From the NCBI GenBank assembly GCA_002050235.1, contig MWST01000004.1, forward strand, positions 57,819 through 121,818: a stretch of DNA of 64,000 nucleotides, written 5' to 3'. The notes under the pieces were generated by a model. That model worked only from the letters and a program-made list of their open reading frames with translations. It was not told where the DNA came from and searched no databases. Below, in pieces: positions 54,947 through 62,496 of the stretch. Source of the stretch: Polyangiaceae bacterium UTPRO1. Lineage in GTDB: Bacteria; Desulfobacterota; Binatia; UTPRO1. The position numbers were made by a program, and so were the translations under genes. The stretch's first letter is position 1, and every line of letters begins with the position of its first letter.

Positions 54947-57370
54947 ATGAGCGAGCGAAAAACGTCGGTTGCCGAACCCGGGCTGCGACGCGCACGTGCG
55001 CGCAAAGGTCAGGGGCTCTCCGTCCTCGAGGACATCGGCACCGTCATCAGTCATTCGCAGACGCTTCAGGAGACCTTCGACAACCTGGTGCGCATCGTGG
55101 CCGAGCGCATGGGCACCGAGGTCTGCTCGCTCTACCTCTTCGACCCCAAGGACCAGGTGCTGACGCTCTGGGCTACCACCGGCCTCGAACGCGCCGCCGT
55201 CGGCAAGGTGACGATGAAGGTGAGCGAAGGTCTCACCGGCCTCGTCATCGAGAAGGGCGAGCCGGTGATGGTCGTCGATGCGCTGGCGCATGCCCGCTAC
55301 AAGTACTTTCCGGAGACCGGGGAGGAGCGCTACCACTCGTTCCTCGGTGTGCCGATCGCGGAGAAGCGGACCGCGCTCGGGGTGCTCGTGGTGCAGACGC
55401 TGCGCCGCCGCCGCTTCACTCCGAACGAGCTCCGGCTACTGCGAGCGATCGCCGCTCAGGCGGGCAGCATCATCGTGCAGGCGCGCCTCATGGAGTCGCT
55501 CGCGAGCAAGGAGAAGGAGCGCCAGGAGTACCGCGCGCGGATGGTGGACGCCATCCGCCGCCTCCACGCCTACGAGACGACCGAAGAGCGCCCGGGTAGG
55601 GGAGTGAAGCGACGCCCGGGGCAGCATCGCCTCACCGGCCTCGGTGCGGCGCCGGGTTTCGGGCGCGGCCATGCGCATCTCCTGCACCCTGGGGTTTCGC
55701 TCGACCTCGTCGAGGAGCGCCATGCCGGCGATCCGGCTGGCGAACGCGCGCGGCTCTTGCGCGCGGTCGAGCGATCGGTCGAGGAGATCGTGCGGCTCAA
55801 GGAGAAGATGTACACCGTTGCGCCCGAGATCGACGGCGCCATCTTCGATGCGCAGCGGATGATGCTCGAGGACGAGACCTTCCTCGGCAAGATCACGAGT
55901 CGGCTCGACGACGGTCTCGCCGCCGAGGGAGCGCTGAAGCAGGTCGTCGGCGAGTACGTCGCCGCGTTCCTCGCGGTCACCGACCGGTATCTCCGCGAGC
56001 GCGCCGCCGATGTCCGCGACATCGGCCAGCGGTTGCTGCGGAACCTCCTGGGACACGAGGAGCGCGAGCGCGGCTTCGCCGGGGACGTGGTCCTCGTCGC
56101 GCACGACCTCACGCTCACCGATCTCTCGCTCATGGAGCACGACCGGTTGAAGGGCATCGTGCTCGCCACCGGAGGCGTGACCTCGCACGCGTCGATTCTC
56201 GCCAAGTCGTTCGAGATTCCGACCGTCGTCGGTGTCGGCCATATCGGCGACGTGATCCACGAGGGCGAGGAAATGATCGTCGACGGCAACTCGGGCGTCG
56301 TCTTCGTGAACCCCGGCGTCGACGTGAGCCGTGAGTACCAGCGGCTCGACAAAGAGTACCGCGCCTTCAACTTGCAGCTCGAGGCGCTCCGCGATCTCCC
56401 CGCCGAGACTACCGACGGCCACCGTGTCCACCTCTACGCCAACATCGGCCTGATCGGCGACCTGAACTTCGCCCGCGACCACGGCGCCGAGGGCGTCGGG
56501 CTCTACCGCACCGAGGTGCCGTTTCTCTCGTACAAGGATTTTCCCGGCGAGGAGGAGCAGCTGGCACTCTATCGCAAGGTGATCGAGCGCGTGCCGAGCG
56601 GGCCGATCACGATCCGCACCCTGGACCTCGGCGCCGACAAGTACGCTAGCTACCTGACCGCCCAGCAGGAGGAGAATCCGTTTCTCGGTTGGCGCTCGAT
56701 CCGCATCTCGCTCGAGATGCCGGTAGTCTTCAAGGCGCAGCTCCGCGCCATTTTGAGGGCCGGTGTGCACGGCCGGGTGCGGTTGATGTTCCCTATGATC
56801 TCGAGCGTCGAGGAGATCCTGCGGGTCAAGGAGCTCCTCGAAGAAGCGCGCCAGGAGCTCGAGAAGGCGGGCCTACCCTACGACCGCGCCATGCCGATCG
56901 GTATCATGATCGAGGTGCCGGCGGCGGTGTGGCTGGCGCCGCGCCTCATCGAGGAGGTCGACTTCTTCAGCATCGGCACCAACGATCTCATCCAGTATCT
57001 CCTCGCCGTCGATCGCAACAATTCGAAGGTGGCCCCGCTCTACGAGCCGCTCCACCCTGCGGTGCTGGGCGCGATCGGCGAGATCGTGCAGGCGGCCAAG
57101 GATGCCGGCAAGCTCGTCGGCATGTGCGGCGAGATGGCCTCGGACCCGCTGGCGACGTTGCCGCTCGTGGGGATGGGGCTCGACGACCTCAGCATGGGCC
57201 CGTTCTTCGTACCGGTCATCAAGCGCTTCATCCGCTCGGTGCCGTACGCGCTCGCCGAGGAGGTCGCGCGCGACGTACGGGCGCTCGGCACGGCGAAAGA
57301 AATCAAGGGCTACCTCTTCTCGCGCCTCAAGGAGCTCGGCGTGATCGAGCTCATGGACATCTATCATTGA
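54947..57370 (+). CDS. ptsP: Phosphoenolpyruvate-protein phosphotransferase PtsP (enzyme I-Ntr)
   Basis: The 807-residue protein has an N-terminal GAF domain (about 30-180), then the enzyme I modules: the N-terminal HPr-binding domain (G-L-G-A-A-P-G-F-G-R-G near 225), the swivelling domain with phospho-His414 in G-G-V-T-S-H-A-S-I-L-A-K-S, and the PEP-binding TIM barrel with L-Y-R-T-E-x-x-F, R-T-L-D-L-G-A-D-K and F-S-I-G-T-N-D-L-x-Q-Y. It would pass phosphate from PEP to an NPr/HPr protein and link nitrogen or redox signals through GAF to regulation. No HPr gene is adjacent. A long A/G-rich spacer separates it from thiD. Confidence 0.93.
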   Translation: MSERKTSVAEPGLRRARARKGQGLSVLEDIGTVISHSQTLQETFDNLVRIVAERMGTEVCSLYLFDPKDQVLTLWATTGLERAAVGKVTMKVSEGLTGLVIEKGEPVMVVDALAHARYKYFPETGEERYHSFLGVPIAEKRTALGVLVVQTLRRRRFTPNELRLLRAIAAQAGSIIVQARLMESLASKEKERQEYRARMVDAIRRLHAYETTEERPGRGVKRRPGQHRLTGLGAAPGFGRGHAHLLHPGVSLDLVEERHAGDPAGERARLLRAVERSVEEIVRLKEKMYTVAPEIDGAIFDAQRMMLEDETFLGKITSRLDDGLAAEGALKQVVGEYVAAFLAVTDRYLRERAADVRDIGQRLLRNLLGHEERERGFAGDVVLVAHDLTLTDLSLMEHDRLKGIVLATGGVTSHASILAKSFEIPTVVGVGHIGDVIHEGEEMIVDGNSGVVFVNPGVDVSREYQRLDKEYRAFNLQLEALRDLPAETTDGHRVHLYANIGLIGDLNFARDHGAEGVGLYRTEVPFLSYKDFPGEEEQLALYRKVIERVPSGPITIRTLDLGADKYASYLTAQQEENPFLGWRSIRISLEMPVVFKAQLRAILRAGVHGRVRLMFPMISSVEEILRVKELLEEARQELEKAGLPYDRAMPIGIMIEVPAAVWLAPRLIEEVDFFSIGTNDLIQYLLAVDRNNSKVAPLYEPLHPAVLGAIGEIVQAAKDAGKLVGMCGEMASDPLATLPLVGMGLDDLSMGPFFVPVIKRFIRSVPYALAEEVARDVRALGTAKEIKGYLFSRLKELGVIELMDIYH

Positions 57371-57476
57371 CGGAGCGGGAGGAGGCGCGCCGTCGCGGCG
57401 CGCATGCGGTCGACCGCGATTGACAAGGTTTCGAGCCGTCGCTAAGCGACCTTGCCCGCTGCAGAAGGAGGGCCTC

Positions 57477-57602
57477 ATGTGGCTGCGCGAGGAAGACGAA
57501 GATTGGGACGAGGACGACGACTTCGACGATGAAGACGACGACTTCGACGACGAAGACGAGGACGACGAGGACGACGACGAGGATTGGAGCGCCGACGGGT
57601 GA
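57477..57602 (+). CDS. Ultra-acidic 41-residue protein
   Basis: A strong ribosome site (AAGGAGGG) five bases before the ATG supports translation. Of 41 residues, 30 are Asp or Glu, the rest being mainly an N-terminal M-W-L-R, and Trp10, Phe16, Phe23 and Trp37 spaced roughly by sevens. No other family is recognisable; the composition is that of a DNA-mimic, metal-binding or chaperone-like tail peptide. It follows ptsP by 106 bases and precedes a GNAT gene. An upstream in-frame start at 57420 exists but lacks a ribosome site. Confidence 0.6.
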   Translation: MWLREEDEDWDEDDDFDDEDDDFDDEDEDDEDDDEDWSADG

Positions 57603-57641
57603 TCGCCGGCGTGGGGGTTGAGCGGCGAGTCCGAGGGAGCG

Positions 57642-58232
57642 ATGGGGACGAGTCGCGCATGGGACGCCCCGGCATTTCCCTTCGAGCGGGTCGAGCTGCG
57701 TGATCGGGAGCTGTGGCTGCGGCCGCTGCTGGCTGCGGACGCTGCCGCGCTCTTCCGCCTGATCGACGCCGAGCGCGAACGGCTCGGCCGCTGGCTCCCC
57801 TGGGTCGAAGAGACCAGATCGGAGCGCGACAGTGCCCGCTTCATCGCCGACGCGGCCGAGGAACGACGTCGGCGCCGCAGCTTGGTGCTGGCGATCTGCG
57901 TCGAAGGCGCGCTCGCGGGCACCATCGGGCTCCACTACGTCGAGTGGTTCGATCGCTCGGCCGAGCTCGGCTACTGGATTGCATCGGCGGCCGAAGGGCG
58001 CGGCGTGGTGACGCGGGCGGCGCGAGCGCTGCTGACGTTCGCGTTCGGGACGGCCGACCTGCATCGCATCGTGGTGCGTTGCGCGGTCGGCAACGAGCGC
58101 AGTGCCCGGGTCGCAGAGCGGCTGGGGATGCGTCGGGAAGGCGTGCTCCGCGAGGCTCACTGCGTGGGCGGCAGATTCCTCGATCAGCATCTTTTCGCTT
58201 TGCTCCGCCACGAGCACCGGGCCGAGCGCTGA
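57642..58232 (+). CDS. GNAT acetyltransferase, RimJ/RimL type
   Basis: The 196-residue protein starts with L-R-P-L-L-A-A-D-A-A near 28-37, has I-G-L-H-Y and E-L-G-Y-W-I (about 98-115), the acetyl-CoA loop G-R-G-V-V-T (about 122-127) and a C-terminal N-E-R-S-A-R-V-A-E-R-L-G (about 153-164). This is the ribosomal-protein Ser/Ala N-acetyltransferase group (RimL-like), although members also acetylate other substrates. GAGGGAG precedes the ATG. Confidence 0.86.
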   Translation: MGTSRAWDAPAFPFERVELRDRELWLRPLLAADAAALFRLIDAERERLGRWLPWVEETRSERDSARFIADAAEERRRRRSLVLAICVEGALAGTIGLHYVEWFDRSAELGYWIASAAEGRGVVTRAARALLTFAFGTADLHRIVVRCAVGNERSARVAERLGMRREGVLREAHCVGGRFLDQHLFALLRHEHRAER

Positions 58233-58257
58233 GATCGTTGGCCCACGGGAGGTCGTC

Positions 58258-59001
58258 ATGGATCTGCAGCTGGCTGGGAAGGTCGTAGTGATCACCGGCG
58301 GCGCGTCGGGCATCGGGCTCGCGGCGGCGCGGACGTTTGCGGCCGAAGGGGCTGAGCTGGTGATCGGCGACCGTGACGAGGCGGCGTTGACGGCGGTGGC
58401 GGCGGAGCTCGGGGCCGCAGGGCAGCGGGTGGACGTGCGCGAGTACGGACAATGCGCGGCGCTGATCGAGCGGGCGGCGGCCGAGCACGGGCGGGTCGAC
58501 GTCCTGGTGAACAGCGCCGGCGTCGGCGGGATTCCGCGGCTGTTCGCGGAGTCGGACCCCGCCGACGGGGATTGGGACGCGATGCTCGACGTCAATCTCC
58601 GCGGCACCATGCACTGCTGCCGCGCGGTCGCGGAACGGATGATCGCGCAGCGGGCGGGACGGATCGTGAACCTGGCCTCGGAGGCGGGGAAGCTGAACGA
58701 GAAGCGCATCGTCGTGTACGGGGCGACCAAAGGCGGCGTGATCGCGCTCACGAAAGGGCTCGCGATCGAGCTCGGGCGCTTCGGGGTCACCGTCAACGCC
58801 GTCTGCCCCGGCGTCACGCGGACGCCGATGACCGCCTACATCACCGACGAGATGGAGAGGGAATGGGCGCGCTACTATCCGCTCGGCCGCCTCGGGCGTC
58901 CCGAGGACATAGCGCCGATGATCGCCTTTCTCGCCTCGGCGCAGGCGGCGTGGATCACCGGGCAGGCGATCAGCATCAACGGCGGTTTCGGACGCTCGTG
59001 A
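58258..59001 (+). CDS. Short-chain dehydrogenase/reductase (FabG-like)
   Basis: The 247-residue SDR has T-G-G-A-S-G-I-G (11-18), N-S-A-G near 84, catalytic Y-G-A-T-K (about 153-157) and G-G-F-G at the end. Asp in I-G-D-R suggests NAD preference. CGGGAGG lies before the ATG. It is the last intact gene before the remnants at 59.0-59.5 kb. Substrate unknown. Confidence 0.88.
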   Translation: MDLQLAGKVVVITGGASGIGLAAARTFAAEGAELVIGDRDEAALTAVAAELGAAGQRVDVREYGQCAALIERAAAEHGRVDVLVNSAGVGGIPRLFAESDPADGDWDAMLDVNLRGTMHCCRAVAERMIAQRAGRIVNLASEAGKLNEKRIVVYGATKGGVIALTKGLAIELGRFGVTVNAVCPGVTRTPMTAYITDEMEREWARYYPLGRLGRPEDIAPMIAFLASAQAAWITGQAISINGGFGRS

Positions 59002-59117
59002 TGGCGACGACCGCGGCCGACGTCTCCGCGGCGCTCTCGCCGCCGTCGAGCTCGCGGTGCTTGACCGGTGCTACCGCGACGTGGAGGTCGATGCGGTCGA
59101 GCAGCGGCCCCGAGGCT
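59002..59117 (-). pseudogene. Remnant of a ComM/YifB (Mg-chelatase-like) C-terminal segment
   Basis: Read on the minus strand from 59117, the frame gives S-G-P-L-L-D-R-I-D-L-H-V-A-V and then G-E-S-A-A-E. This is the conserved C-terminal block of ComM/YifB proteins, involved in branch migration during transformation. A stop codon precedes it, no Walker region is nearby and the frame runs straight into the SDR gene, so only about 38 codons remain. Confidence 0.7.
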
Positions 59118-59265
59118 CATCGATTTCCTCGGCTGCTGCCCGTACACGCCCGGCCGCCGGCTTGGCGGACGGCTCCGGATTGCGCGCGAGGCGCAGGGCC
59201 TCTGGCGAAAGCATCTTGCCCGGCTCGTCCGGGTCGACGAAGCCACGCTCTGGCGCTGGGAGTAG
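59110..59265 (+). pseudogene. Remnant of a helix-turn-helix protein
   Basis: The frame encodes P-R-L-I-D-F-L-G-C-C-P followed by L-G-G-R-L-R-I-A-R-E-A-Q-G-L-W and A-T-L-W-R-W-E, the conserved tail of a Cro/XRE-like HTH family in which L-G-x-R-L-R-x-A-R-x-A-x-G-L and T-L-W-R-W-E recur. A TAG follows immediately where the family usually continues W-E-x-G. No good N-terminus is present. It overlaps the ComM remnant on the opposite strand by 8 bases. Confidence 0.6.
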
Positions 59266-59347
59266 GGGATGCGATCGCCGAAGGGGCGGCTGATCGTTGT
59301 CTCCGAGGCGATCCTCGGAGTCGTCGAGATCGCGACTGCCCTGAATC

Positions 59348-59488
59348 ATGGGCGCATCGGTCGACCGTGTTCAACTGAGTAATTCAGGGAGATCCAGCGA
59401 CTCCGAGCAGAGGGGGCTCTCGCTGCGTGCGGTCGGTCGGCGAGTTGGGGTTGCGGTGAATACGGTGCGGAAGTACGTCCTGTCTTAG
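59348..59488 (+). pseudogene. Remnant of an IS21-family transposase (IstA N-terminus)
   Basis: The 46-codon frame ends L-S-L-R-A-V-G-R-R-V-G-V-A-V-N-T-V-R-K-Y-V-L-S. This is the helix-turn-helix of IS21-type IstA proteins, where the usual run is I-x-x-L-x-x-x-G-L-S-x-R-x-I-A-R-x-L-G-V-x-x-N-T-V-R-K-Y. The preceding helix (E-I-Q-R-L-R-A-E-G, 59387-59413) is in another frame, so a +1 shift near 59414 splits the domain. The frame stops before the catalytic core. It overlaps the methyltransferase gene end by 4 bases. Confidence 0.65.
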
Positions 59489-60378
59489 CTGTGACGACGG
59501 TGGCCGAGGAAGTAGTACTGGATGCCGAGGTAGCCAAGTTCAAAACTCCAGTAAACGTACATGGCTGCGTCTGTGAGTCCAGAAATGCGCATCTGTTCCA
59601 AGATCTCCCAACCAAAGTCCGTAAAGACCAATGAACCGGCCGGGGATAGAGGGTTACGGTGGTAGATTGGCGGCTGCAGATGCTTGACATCGCCTGTCAT
59701 TGTGACTTCGGCGCGGCGCCGATTCGCGTCGAGATGGGGATCCATTGGGAACGACAAGATCGCTGTTCCGCCTGGCTTTAGCACGCGACCGATCTCGGCA
59801 AGCGCGCGAGCCGGCTGGTCGACATGCTCGAGAACATCGCAGCTCACCAGCAGGTCGAAGCTCGCCGAAGCAAACGAAAGACACTCGGCATCCTCGTGTA
59901 AGATGCCCTCATGGATCGTACCGGAGCTGACTCCGGGTCCGAGGAACTCGCTTCCAGTCCAGGACGCCCACGGGAAGGTGCGGCAAGCCCAGGCATAGAA
60001 CGGGGTTACCTGCTCCATCAGATAGGCGGCGAAGTGATTCTTGTCCGGACCGTCAAGCAGCACAGCCGTCGAAAGGCTCTGCATCATCCGCACGCGGGCG
60101 TTCATTCCGCAGCTCGGGCAGTTCATGAATTCTCGCCAGTTGGGTACCACGAAACCGTCGGGAGCCTGCCAAGCACCTTCAAAATCGACCGCAAAATCGA
60201 CGGCAGAGCTGCAGGTGGTGCAAAAGCCAGGAAGCGTGAACGGCTGGCGGTCTTGATGTGACAGAGCGAGATGGTTCTCAAGCATCCAGCGCACCGTGAA
60301 GTCCGGTCCGTTGACGAGCTCAAAATAGTCTTCTCGAGTGAGACAGCGGCGTACGTCCATAAATGGGACATGAAGCAT
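59485..60378 (-). CDS. Methyltransferase with N-terminal zinc ribbon
   Basis: The 297-residue protein has paired C-x-x-C motifs (F-C-T-T-C near 53-57 and N-C-P-S-C-G-M-N-A-R near 86-95), likely binding zinc. A class I SAM methyltransferase core follows: F-L-G-P-G motif I region (about 145), S-C-D-V-L-E-H-V (about 180-187) and L-K-P-G-G (about 199-203). This combination is common in surface-polysaccharide regions next to glycosyltransferases. Base composition is clearly less GC-rich than the rest of the window. It is divergent from the FG-GAP lipoprotein gene. The start at 60378 (ATG) is preferred; ATG 60360 is possible. Confidence 0.8.
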   Translation of the reverse strand: MLHVPFMDVRRCLTREDYFELVNGPDFTVRWMLENHLALSHQDRQPFTLPGFCTTCSSAVDFAVDFEGAWQAPDGFVVPNWREFMNCPSCGMNARVRMMQSLSTAVLLDGPDKNHFAAYLMEQVTPFYAWACRTFPWASWTGSEFLGPGVSSGTIHEGILHEDAECLSFASASFDLLVSCDVLEHVDQPARALAEIGRVLKPGGTAILSFPMDPHLDANRRRAEVTMTGDVKHLQPPIYHRNPLSPAGSLVFTDFGWEILEQMRISGLTDAAMYVYWSFELGYLGIQYYFLGHRRHS

Positions 60379-60387
60379 CGATCGCAC

Positions 60388-60474
60388 ACTCGCAAGGGGG
60401 CCGGCCACGACGAACCCACACGCCCCTGGTAGGCGCCGGGCCTCCGGCCGGGAAGCCCGCGTGAGCTTGCGAGT
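60388..60474. repeat. 9-bp inverted repeat in the divergent region
   Basis: ACTCGCAAG at 60388-60396 and its exact complement CTTGCGAGT at 60466-60474 flank 69 bases that also contain a smaller CCGG-rich palindrome (60436-60454). It lies between the divergently transcribed methyltransferase and FG-GAP genes and might be a pair of operator half-sites or part of a large hairpin. Chance is not excluded. Confidence 0.35.
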
Positions 60475-60501
60475 TCGCCAGACCGAGTGTACAGCTCCGT
60501 C

Positions 60502-62496
60502 ATGGAGGGCGAGGGGCTTCTCAACGAAGCTGCTGAGTCGCTCGTCGCCGCATCCTGCTCGTCCTTGTTGCTTGCGATCCGGACGAAGCGCGCGGCGCGA
60601 GCGTGCAGCATCCCGGTGCTGTTGGCCGTCCTCGCTGGTGCCTGCAGCGGCGGAGCCGCGCCGGGGACTCTCGAACCACCCGTTTTCACGGACGTAACGA
60701 AGAGTGCCGGCATCGAGCGCATCGCCCAAACCTATGACGCAGCGGTTGGGGACTTCGACGGCGACGGCCGCGCGGACCTCTTCGTTGGTAACCACGCAGT
60801 GCGTGCGGTCCTCCTGCATAACTTGGGGGACGGTCGTTTCGTTGATGTCATTGAAAACTCGGGGATCGCGACCGATGGCGACAAACACGGCGTCGCTTGG
60901 GGAGACTTCGACAACGACGGCCGGCTCGATCTGTACATCTCGCTCGGTGCGGGGCGCGGCACGTCCACCAAGCAGAATCGGCTCTACCGTAACGAAGGCG
61001 ACGGGCACTTCCGCGACGTCGCAGCCTCGGCCGGCGTGGCAGACCCGAATGGACGCTCACGTGCCGTGGCGTGGCTCGACGTCGACAACGATGGCTGGCT
61101 CGATCTGCTGGTTGCAAACTACGCCTCGCCGAGCCGTCTTTTTCGCAACCTCGGAAACGGCACTTTTGCTGATGTATCTGAGGCCTACGGGATCGCAGCC
61201 CTTCCAGCGACGCGGGTCACATGGGCTGATTTCGACGGCGACGGCTGGCCGGATGTTCTGCTCGGCGGCACGACCCATGGCATCAAGTTGCTGCACAATG
61301 ACGCCGGCCGCCGCTTCGTAGACGTTACTCAAGCGGCCGGGCTTGGTTCGGTCGGGGCATCCGTTTCCGGTGCAACGTTTGGCGACTACGATGGAGACGG
61401 CATCCTTGATCTCTATCTCGGCTACGGCGTCGACTTCTCCGATGTCGTGCTCGAAAATCCAGGGGAGACGATCTCCTACGCTTTCTTTGCGGGCGAGCAG
61501 CCGGTCGGATTCGACTTCGAGAGCGCCGCAAAGACGGTGGAAGGTGACGTCTACGAGAACGGCTCGCCCCATGACCCCGCGAAGGTGTCGTGCGGCCGGT
61601 CGTCTCATCCACTCAGCAGCAAGTTCAGCTGCCGCGCCGAAGATGCGGTCAGCGACGGGATCCCGGAGGGTGGCGGGCTCTTCATATGGCGCGATCGCTC
61701 CAGCCGGATGTCGTATTGGGGATCTTCGGAAGTTTTTTCATGGCACCTCCGCTGGCGTGGCCCGGGAGATCACCACCAGACGGGAGTTCTGCGCGGCGGT
61801 ATGAATCCCGTGGCGGTTGGGTTTACGCACACCCTTCAGGCAGGTGGCGCGCTCTGGCATGGCACCGGGCACGGCTTCGAGCGGGTTGCCGCGCCGTCTC
61901 TCAGCCACACCGCCAACTCGCAAGCCGTGCAGTGGGCGGACATCAACAACGACGGAACCCTCGACTTGTACGTTGTCGATAGTGGCGTAGACGGAGCCGG
62001 CAGACCCAACGTGATGTTTCTGAACGACGGCCGCGGTGGCTTCCAGCGTGTCGACGCGGCGAGCGGGGCCTCACCCTCGAGTGGGAACGGCCGTGGCGTC
62101 GGCGCGGAATTCTTTGATTTGGACGCCGACGGCCGCATTGATCTCTTTCTGACGAATGGTTGGGGGGCGCCACCCTTCGACCGGGGCATTTATCATCTGC
62201 TGCACAACGACACTCGGCCACAACACTTTTTGGCCGTGAATTTACAAGGTACGGTTTCCAACCATGCTGGGCTCGGAACGTCAGTTGTCATCGATGCGTG
62301 CGGGCGGAAGCAATTCCGCTATCAGAACGGCCAACCCAGCTTCTACTCACAGTCGCTTACGAATCTACATTTCGGCTTGGGTGGTTGCCAGAGAATACAT
62401 CGGCTGCGTGCACGTTGGCCCTCCGGTACGGTCCAGGAGGTCAGCGACCTGCTGGTAGACCAGATGGTCTCGTTGATCGAGCCCGTGAAGAGATGA
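60502..62496 (+). CDS. FG-GAP/VCBS repeat lipoprotein (CRTAC1-like, ASPIC/UnbV tail)
   Basis: The 664-residue protein has a long N-terminal stretch, then a hydrophobic core ending in L-A-G-A-C with Cys48 as likely lipidation site. A TTG start near residue 22 would give a more normal signal peptide. The body holds FG-GAP/VCBS calcium loops (D-F-D-G-D-G-R-A-D, D-F-D-N-D-G-R-L-D, D-Y-D-G-D-G-I-L-D and others) forming a beta-propeller. The C-terminus has an ASPIC/UnbV region with R-W-P-S-G. It should be a surface protein. Codon use is less GC-rich than in the housekeeping genes. The stop overlaps the next ATG (ATGA). Confidence 0.85.
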   Translation: MEGEGLLNEAAESLVAASCSSLLLAIRTKRAARACSIPVLLAVLAGACSGGAAPGTLEPPVFTDVTKSAGIERIAQTYDAAVGDFDGDGRADLFVGNHAVRAVLLHNLGDGRFVDVIENSGIATDGDKHGVAWGDFDNDGRLDLYISLGAGRGTSTKQNRLYRNEGDGHFRDVAASAGVADPNGRSRAVAWLDVDNDGWLDLLVANYASPSRLFRNLGNGTFADVSEAYGIAALPATRVTWADFDGDGWPDVLLGGTTHGIKLLHNDAGRRFVDVTQAAGLGSVGASVSGATFGDYDGDGILDLYLGYGVDFSDVVLENPGETISYAFFAGEQPVGFDFESAAKTVEGDVYENGSPHDPAKVSCGRSSHPLSSKFSCRAEDAVSDGIPEGGGLFIWRDRSSRMSYWGSSEVFSWHLRWRGPGDHHQTGVLRGGMNPVAVGFTHTLQAGGALWHGTGHGFERVAAPSLSHTANSQAVQWADINNDGTLDLYVVDSGVDGAGRPNVMFLNDGRGGFQRVDAASGASPSSGNGRGVGAEFFDLDADGRIDLFLTNGWGAPPFDRGIYHLLHNDTRPQHFLAVNLQGTVSNHAGLGTSVVIDACGRKQFRYQNGQPSFYSQSLTNLHFGLGGCQRIHRLRARWPSGTVQEVSDLLVDQMVSLIEPVKR

